From: CAYMTN01 sp964393335
Lineage (GTDB): Bacteria; Chloroflexota; Anaerolineae; Aggregatilineales; Aggregatilineaceae
Direction of reading: 5' to 3'
DNA: 18,311 bases
Assembly (NCBI GenBank): GCA_964393335.1
Contig: CAYMTN010000099.1
Span: 1 to 18,311 of the forward strand
Shown: positions 13,879-18,311 of the stretch, piece after piece
How the letters are laid out: every line of letters starts with the position of its first letter
Position numbering within the stretch: position 1 is the first letter of the stretch
Translations under genes and position numbers: made by a program
The notes under the pieces: model-generated
Database searches by the model: none
What the model saw: only the letters and a program-made list of their open reading frames with translations
Told to the model about the DNA's origin: nothing

Positions 13879-15477
13879 TTACGGTTGCCACGCGGGGTAG
13901 CGCGTGTCGCCATCGCCTGGCGTGATGCGCTGCAATCCGCTGCTGTCCGGGTGGATCATAAACAGGTCGAGCACCGGGCCTGCGCGGTTGGAGCTGAACG
14001 CGATCCATTCTCCGTCCGGCGACCAGGCCGGGTCCCGTTCTTCGGCCTCCACATCGCGCACCAGCAGCGCTCGTTCACCGTCTCCGTTGGCGGTCATGAC
14101 ATACAGATCGGTGTTTCCGAGCCGGTTGGATAAAAACACGATGGATTGGCTGTCGGGCGACCAGGCCGGGGCATAACTGCTGTTGACGTTGTCGGTAAGC
14201 TGCTTGATGGCGGATGTGGCGACGTCCAAACGGAAGACCTCCAACTCGCCAGGGCTGTTGCGGTCCGAGGCAAAAGCGATGTACGCGCCATCCGGCGACC
14301 AGGCCGGGTACCGGTCGGCAGCCTGGTGATCACGCGTCAGCAGACCCGGCGTACCGCCCTCAGCCGGGATCACGTACACGTCAAAATCGCCGTCCGCATC
14401 AGATGCAAATGCGATCTGCTGCCCGTCCGGGGACCATGTAGCCGCTTCGACGGCGCTGGCATGTTGTTCGGTCAGCCGTTCGATGGTCCCACCTGCTGCC
14501 GGGGCCACAAATAACTCTTCGTATTCGCCCGTTTGTTGCGTGTCGCCGTCCAGCCAGCTTTCGCTGATCTGGCCGGTGAGTGCCACGCGCTGCCTGTCCG
14601 GCGAGAATGCCGCGTCGCGGACGTGTAACAGCGTGATCTCGCTGCCTTCCGGTGCAGGCGGCAACCGCAAGCTAACGCGCTGCTTTTGTGACCCGTCAGC
14701 GCGCATGGTGTACAACTCCCAGTTGATGTCGCCTGTGGGTCTGAACGAAACAATCAGCGTGTAGGCGGAAAGCGGCAGCGGGGTCGCGGTCGGCGGCGGG
14801 GTCGCGGATGGCGTCCAGGTAGCGGTTGGTGTCCAGGTTGGCGGCAGCGTTTCGCGCGGTGGCAGGGTGCGCAGCACACCGCCAATGGGCGTCGGCGTCA
14901 CGTACACTCCGGGTATGACCGTCACGGGTGTTGCCGCCCCGCCCACCGCCGCCGCTGGCGGCGTGGTTGGGGCGGCGTCGTCATCCGGCTGGCCGTTGTT
15001 CCACAACAGCAGCAGCCCCGCCGCGATCATGGCGACGGCCAGAAGCGCGATCAACGTAAACAGCAGCGGCGGCAGGCTGCGCTGGCGGCGGCGCGAATGG
15101 GCTTTGAGCAGCGCGTCTCGCTCCAATTCGGCAGTCCGCACCGCGCGCGTGCGCGTCGGGGAACGCAAGTTGGAGTCTGGCGCTGGTCCGGGTGATTCGC
15201 TTCGACGTGCAGGCGAAGCGGCAGGCGTCATGCGCTGCAATTTGTCAAGCGCCTGCCTGGCCCGCGTGTTACCGGGGTTGATATCCAGCACTTTTTGCAG
15301 GCAAGCGCGGCGTTCGGCGGCAGTCTCGGCTACAGAGGCCATCCATATCCAGGCCAACTCGTTGTCTGGCGCTTGCTCGATCACTTGTTCCAGAATACGA
15401 TGCGCTGCCGCCTGGTTGCCGCTTTGCGCCGCCTGAATCCCGATTCGCAACAGGTTTTGAATATCATCATTTGCCAA
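13879..15477 (-). CDS. Membrane protein: TPR module, TM helix, Pro/Thr linker and TolB-like WD40 (PD40) propeller, paralogue
   Basis: The same architecture as the next gene. The TTG at 15475-15477 (MANDDIQNLLRIG) with AGAGGA 10 bases upstream is preferred over a GTG at 15513 that lacks a good site; this gives 532 residues. It has the TPR module (GIQAAQSGNQAAAHRILEQV, ELAWIWMASVAET, DINPGNTRARQ), a charged linker and a TM helix (~140-160). A Thr/Pro-rich linker with repeated TPTATWTP-like units follows, then six PD40 blades (FSPDRQRVALT, WSPDGQQIAFASD, WSPDGAYIAFASDRN, WSPDSQSIVFLSNR, WSPDGEWIAFSSNR and a closing YPAWQP). Ends abruptly at the last half blade, as expected for a propeller closed by its N-terminal strand. 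The blade repeats make the DNA at 14010-14310 look repetitive. Confidence 0.88.
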   Translation of the reverse strand: MANDDIQNLLRIGIQAAQSGNQAAAHRILEQVIEQAPDNELAWIWMASVAETAAERRACLQKVLDINPGNTRARQALDKLQRMTPAASPARRSESPGPAPDSNLRSPTRTRAVRTAELERDALLKAHSRRRQRSLPPLLFTLIALLAVAMIAAGLLLLWNNGQPDDDAAPTTPPAAAVGGAATPVTVIPGVYVTPTPIGGVLRTLPPRETLPPTWTPTATWTPSATPPPTATPLPLSAYTLIVSFRPTGDINWELYTMRADGSQKQRVSLRLPPAPEGSEITLLHVRDAAFSPDRQRVALTGQISESWLDGDTQQTGEYEELFVAPAAGGTIERLTEQHASAVEAATWSPDGQQIAFASDADGDFDVYVIPAEGGTPGLLTRDHQAADRYPAWSPDGAYIAFASDRNSPGELEVFRLDVATSAIKQLTDNVNSSYAPAWSPDSQSIVFLSNRLGNTDLYVMTANGDGERALLVRDVEAEERDPAWSPDGEWIAFSSNRAGPVLDLFMIHPDSSGLQRITPGDGDTRYPAWQP

Positions 15478-15565
15478 GGCGAATTTATCCTCTATGCTGG
15501 GAGTACACCTCACATCGTCGCATGATGTATCTTATAACCAGTTGGCTCCCAAAGCTAGACAGCCC

Positions 15566-15587
15566 GCATCACCGTGGGCGGTAATGC
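15566..15587. other. Hairpin between two minus-strand TPR genes
   Basis: GCATCACCG and CGGTAATGC pair over 9 bp with one wobble around a 4-nt loop, in the 161-bp gap between the 15639 stop and the 15477 start. There is no T-run. It could be a weak terminator for the 15639 gene or an operator. Confidence 0.35.
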
Positions 15588-15638
15588 GCGCCCGTGCGAA
15601 TCGGACTATATACCAGGGGCGATGTGAGGATGATGTTG

Positions 15639-16013
15639 TTATAGTATGATAAGCACAAGCACGGCGAATGCTATGAGCACCAGAACCAGGATCAGGCCAA
15701 AGATCCCATATCTGATCACTTGACTGTTGCTGGATTCCTTCTTCTGTTGAAGGTTTTCCAGTTCGCGGAGCGCTGTGATGTTATTGGGATTGATCTGCAA
15801 TACGGTTCGCAAATACCGGACGCGATCCATCGGCGTTTCAGCGACGGCGGCCATCCATAACCAGGCTCGTTCGTTTTGTTTGTCAGCATCCAGTATCTGC
15901 TGGAAAATCACCCGGGCATTGGGTTTGTTACCTTTTTTGGCGGTCTGGATTCCGATCTGCATCAATTGTTCCAGATTGGGCATATTGGAACTATCGCCTG
16001 AGTCTATAGCCAT
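15639..16013 (-). CDS. TPR-like module with C-terminal transmembrane anchor (124 residues)
   Basis: The second tail-anchored member of the four-gene family. The TPR module covers residues ~13-92 (GIQTAKKGNKPNARVIFQQI, ERAWLWMAAVAET, VLQINPNNITALRELENL). A short polar linker with QKKESS precedes a long hydrophobic C-terminal helix (~100-124) that ends the protein. No catalytic residue is seen. It lacks the propeller found in the two large neighbours, so it could be a partner that binds them or the same cytosolic client. GGGAGA lies 8 bases before the ATG. The promoter lies in the 275-bp gap towards the kinase gene. Confidence 0.83.
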   Translation of the reverse strand: MAIDSGDSSNMPNLEQLMQIGIQTAKKGNKPNARVIFQQILDADKQNERAWLWMAAVAETPMDRVRYLRTVLQINPNNITALRELENLQQKKESSNSQVIRYGIFGLILVLVLIAFAVLVLIIL

Positions 16014-16059
16014 CGACTTGTTCTCCCTAACCTCGTTGGGTATACCATGCCATATCGTA

Positions 16060-16086
16060 TTGACAATTCTCTGACACTTTTATAGT
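16060..16086 (+). promoter_or_regulatory. Candidate promoter, upstream of the PfkB kinase gene (distal)
   Basis: TTGACA (6/6) and TATAGT (5/6) are both near consensus, but the spacer is 15 bp, which is shorter than the usual 16-18. It is in the gap between the divergent 15639 and 16289 genes, about 200 bp before the kinase ATG. Confidence 0.45.
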
Positions 16087-16195
16087 CGTTTCGCCGCAGC
16101 CTGACAAGTCGAGACGTGGTAAAAACCGAAGGCACGTGCGGTTAGTTGCATACTACCGCGTTTGGGGGTGGTTTTTCAATAGAGGCGTGGAGACG

Positions 16196-16224
16196 TTGAC
16201 GCTGGGTTGTGCCTGGGGCACAAT
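16196..16224 (+). promoter_or_regulatory. Candidate promoter, upstream of the PfkB kinase gene (proximal)
   Basis: TTGACG (5/6) and CACAAT (4/6) are 17 bp apart. This is closer to the ATG at 16289 (about 65 bp) than the distal candidate, and its spacing is optimal. Confidence 0.45.
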
Positions 16225-16288
16225 GTGTTGTATGGTCGTGAGATACGCATGAGCTTGCGGCGTTTTCGGCAAAACAGGGAGTAGGGTC

Positions 16289-17224
16289 ATGAACTCTGAT
16301 CAACCCGTGTTGGTGATTGGGGCCTCAGGTATCGATATCAAAGGTCGTCCGAATGATCCCCTCCAGATGGGACAATCGAATTTGGGGGTGGTGCGAAACA
16401 GTGTCGGCGGCGTGGCGCGGAATATCGCCGAAAATCTGGCCCGGCTCGAAGTGCCAACGATTTTGCTCTCAGCGGTTGGTCAGGATCATCCCGGCGATTA
16501 TGTGCTCAGCTATACAGAGTCCGCCGGAGTCGATATGAGTTACGTGCTGCGACTGCCGGACGTTCATACCGGCAGTTATATGGCCGTGCTGGACCAGGCC
16601 GGGCAGCTAGTCGTCTCCGTTAGCGAATACGATATTGTGAACGCTATTTCACCCGCTTACCTGCAAAAACATCGCGCGCTATTTGCTGCGACGTCAATGA
16701 TCGTCGTGGATGCCAATCTGCCGCCGCGCACGCTGGAATCAGTTTTTTTGTGGGCCAAACGATACGATGTGCCAGTGTGTGCCGACCCCACATCCCAGGC
16801 GCTGACACCCCGGCTGATCAAACACCTGCCGGATCTGTACATGATCGCCCCGGACGCACTCGAAGCGGCGACGTTGTGCGGCCATCCTGCGCCACCCGAA
16901 TCCAGCGAAAGCGCCATCGAAACCGCGCAGTGTGTGGTGAGTCACGGTGTAAAGATCGCTATTGTGACCCTGGCCGAGCAGGGACTTGCCTACGCGGACG
17001 GCAGCAGCGCCGGGCATATTCCTTCCCTCCATTCGTCCGTCGTGGATACGACCGGGGTCGGGGACGCGCTGACTGCCGCCGTGATCTTTGGCCTGTTGAA
17101 CGACATGCCGCTTGACGAAGCGGTGCGGTTAGGCGTGGCGGCAGCCGCGCTGACGCTGCGCACCCGTGAGACTGTCGCGCTGGACCTGAGCCTTGACCAA
17201 CTCTATGATGATCTGGTGGTTTGA
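16289..17224 (+). CDS. psuK: PfkB-family sugar kinase resembling pseudouridine kinase
   Basis: This 311-residue ribokinase-fold protein has the PsuK-like start VLVIGASGIDIKG, then SNLG and GGVARNIAENLARL. TGSYMAVLDQAGQLVVSV (~residues 92-110) follows, as in PsuK's lid region. The C-terminal ATP site is DTTGVGDALTAAV, with the catalytic base Asp in GVGD (usually GAGD). Pseudouridine kinase phosphorylates pseudouridine to its 5'-phosphate, which PsuG then cleaves to uracil and ribose 5-phosphate; no psuG is in the window. The family signature normally has PN..E, here PDALEAATL, a minor change. AGGGAG precedes the ATG. It may also act on another nucleoside or ribose-type sugar. Confidence 0.8.
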   Translation: MNSDQPVLVIGASGIDIKGRPNDPLQMGQSNLGVVRNSVGGVARNIAENLARLEVPTILLSAVGQDHPGDYVLSYTESAGVDMSYVLRLPDVHTGSYMAVLDQAGQLVVSVSEYDIVNAISPAYLQKHRALFAATSMIVVDANLPPRTLESVFLWAKRYDVPVCADPTSQALTPRLIKHLPDLYMIAPDALEAATLCGHPAPPESSESAIETAQCVVSHGVKIAIVTLAEQGLAYADGSSAGHIPSLHSSVVDTTGVGDALTAAVIFGLLNDMPLDEAVRLGVAAAALTLRTRETVALDLSLDQLYDDLVV

Positions 17225-17394
17225 GCGGGTTTCGTAATGAATCCGAAAAGATCGTAAAAAAACCTTTGTGCCGCGCGGATGCGATGGTTGCTCAAAAATG
17301 ACAATTCTCGAACGGCGGTTAATGTGCTTAAATAGGTTTGCCGGTGGACTGCAACCAGCCGTCCGGCATCACCATCGGTGGGGGAGCCAAACAC

Positions 17395-18311
17395 ATGCCT
17401 GACGTCAATGCGACTGTTTTTATCAGCTATCGCCGCGAAAACAGCGCCGTCCACGCTCGCGCGGTGTTTTTGGATCTGCGCGAGCACGGCTACGATGTTT
17501 TCATGGACAGTGAACAGGCACAAGATGCGCCGCTCGATCTGTTGTTGAACCAGATTGCTGCCCGCGCCCATTTTATTGTGATCCTCTTTCCCGGCTCATT
17601 GGAGCACTGCGCGCTGTCCGACGATCCGCTGAAACTGGAAATCGAGCACGCGATTGACACCGGGCGTCATATTATCCCGATCTCGGTCGCGGGGTTCAAT
17701 TTTGACGATAACCGGCAGTTCCTCGTCGACACGCTGGCCCGGCTGCCGGAATACAATGGGCTGGCCCTGCACCACGAGTCATTTGACGCGGCTATCGACC
17801 GGCTGCGCTCCCGCTTTTTGAAGGAACCAGTTGATGTCACGTTGACACCTGCTCCCGACGATGAAGTGGCCGCAGTCCGGCAGATCGTGCACGACCTGGC
17901 AGGCCAGCCCCGTCCCACGCGGGCTGAGTTGGGCGTGGAGGAGTATTTCGCCCAGGCATATCGCAAACGCCAATCCGACGATCTCGAAGGGGCGCTCAAG
18001 GACTATTCAGCGGTGATCGCGCTCAAACCGGAATTCTTCCGGGCGTACTATAACCGGGGTCTGGCTCATTATGAGTTACATCACCTGGAGCAAGCGATCG
18101 CGGATTTTGGCGAAGCTGCGCGCCTCAACCCCGATTACATCAAGGCGTACTACAACCGGGGCCTGGCTCGTTATCATCACGGCGATCATGCAGGCGCGGT
18201 GGCAGATTTTTCTGAAGTGATCCGGCGCGACCCGCAGCATGCCAGCGCGTACAATAATCGCGGGCTGGCACGCAAGGCGCAGGGAGATTTTCAGGGCGCG
18301 GTGGCTGATTA
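17395..18311 (+). CDS. TIR-domain protein with TPR repeats (3' end outside the window)
   Basis: The frame is open from the ATG at 17395 to the last base, with 305 codons visible and no stop. Residues ~5-150 are a TIR domain of the TIR_2/TIR-like type: VFISYRRENSAVHARAVFLD, then HGYDVFMDSE, HFIVILFPGS and a KLEIEHAID helix that supplies the acidic residue placed as the NAD-hydrolase Glu in this family, then HIIPISVAGFNF. From ~190, at least three TPR repeats follow (AYYNRGLAHYELHHLEQAI, AYYNRGLARYHHGDHAGAV, AYNNRGLARKAQGDFQGAV). Bacterial TIR domains often degrade NAD or make signal nucleotides in antiviral defence, or act as adaptors. TPRs give the sensor or partner-binding part. Only a GGGGGAG ribosome-binding site is seen upstream; no effector neighbour is in the window. 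Confidence 0.85.
   Translation, partial: MPDVNATVFISYRRENSAVHARAVFLDLREHGYDVFMDSEQAQDAPLDLLLNQIAARAHFIVILFPGSLEHCALSDDPLKLEIEHAIDTGRHIIPISVAGFNFDDNRQFLVDTLARLPEYNGLALHHESFDAAIDRLRSRFLKEPVDVTLTPAPDDEVAAVRQIVHDLAGQPRPTRAELGVEEYFAQAYRKRQSDDLEGALKDYSAVIALKPEFFRAYYNRGLAHYELHHLEQAIADFGEAARLNPDYIKAYYNRGLARYHHGDHAGAVADFSEVIRRDPQHASAYNNRGLARKAQGDFQGAVAD

Noticed and set aside
14010..14310. Apparent tandem DNA repeats
   Set aside because: They are the WSPDG-type blade motifs of the PD40 propeller in the minus-strand gene, not a separate repeat element.

Overview
The window is about 60% GC. It looks like chromosomal DNA of a free-living Chloroflexota bacterium, probably of the Anaerolineae type. The evidence is the style of the proteins: TPR plus membrane anchor plus Pro/Thr-rich linker plus TolB-like beta-propeller proteins in tandem, an orphan OmpR-type regulator with a decayed receiver, a TIR-TPR protein, and large ATPase/TPR regulators. 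No rRNA, tRNA, CRISPR array, transposase or integrase was recognised. The taxonomic call is an inference from gene style, not from a marker gene.

Layout. 1-1493 is the C-terminal TPR part of a large regulator whose start lies before the window, followed by a 69-residue unknown protein (1574-1783). A convergent M20 metallopeptidase (1787-2968, minus) comes next. A 558-bp non-coding stretch carries a near-consensus promoter for a winged-helix regulator (3527-4288). rpsT (ribosomal protein S20, minus, TTG start) has a near-consensus promoter and a rho-independent terminator.

4922-10823 is one tightly packed plus-strand block of eight genes and the most interesting part. Three related membrane-anchored proteins, each with the same predicted cytosolic beta-rich domain (4922, 5754, 6500), are followed by a ubiquitin-conjugating E2-like protein (7328), a JAB/JAMM protein fused to a second, Cys-less E2-like domain (7804), an E1/ThiF-like activating enzyme (8973), a 101-residue acidic protein (9886) and a CoA-diphosphatase-like Nudix hydrolase (10188). 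Stop/start overlaps link E2-JAB, JAB-E1 and small protein-Nudix. This is a bacterial ubiquitin-like conjugation/deconjugation operon with the same E2-JAB-E1 order as known bacterial systems. No ubiquitin-like modifier is visible, the JAB metal motif has a His-to-Gln change, and the E1 lacks the usual crossover-loop cysteine. The three membrane proteins may recruit the machinery to the membrane or be its targets; this is a hypothesis.

10984-11670 is an intact OmpR-type response regulator with no kinase beside it. Four minus-strand genes follow (11726-12133, 12286-13821, 13879-15477, 15639-16013). All start with the same roughly 80-residue TPR-like module and a transmembrane helix; the two middle ones add an extracytoplasmic WD40-like propeller. 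A PfkB kinase resembling pseudouridine kinase (16289-17224) and a TIR-TPR gene cut off by the window end (from 17395) close the region.
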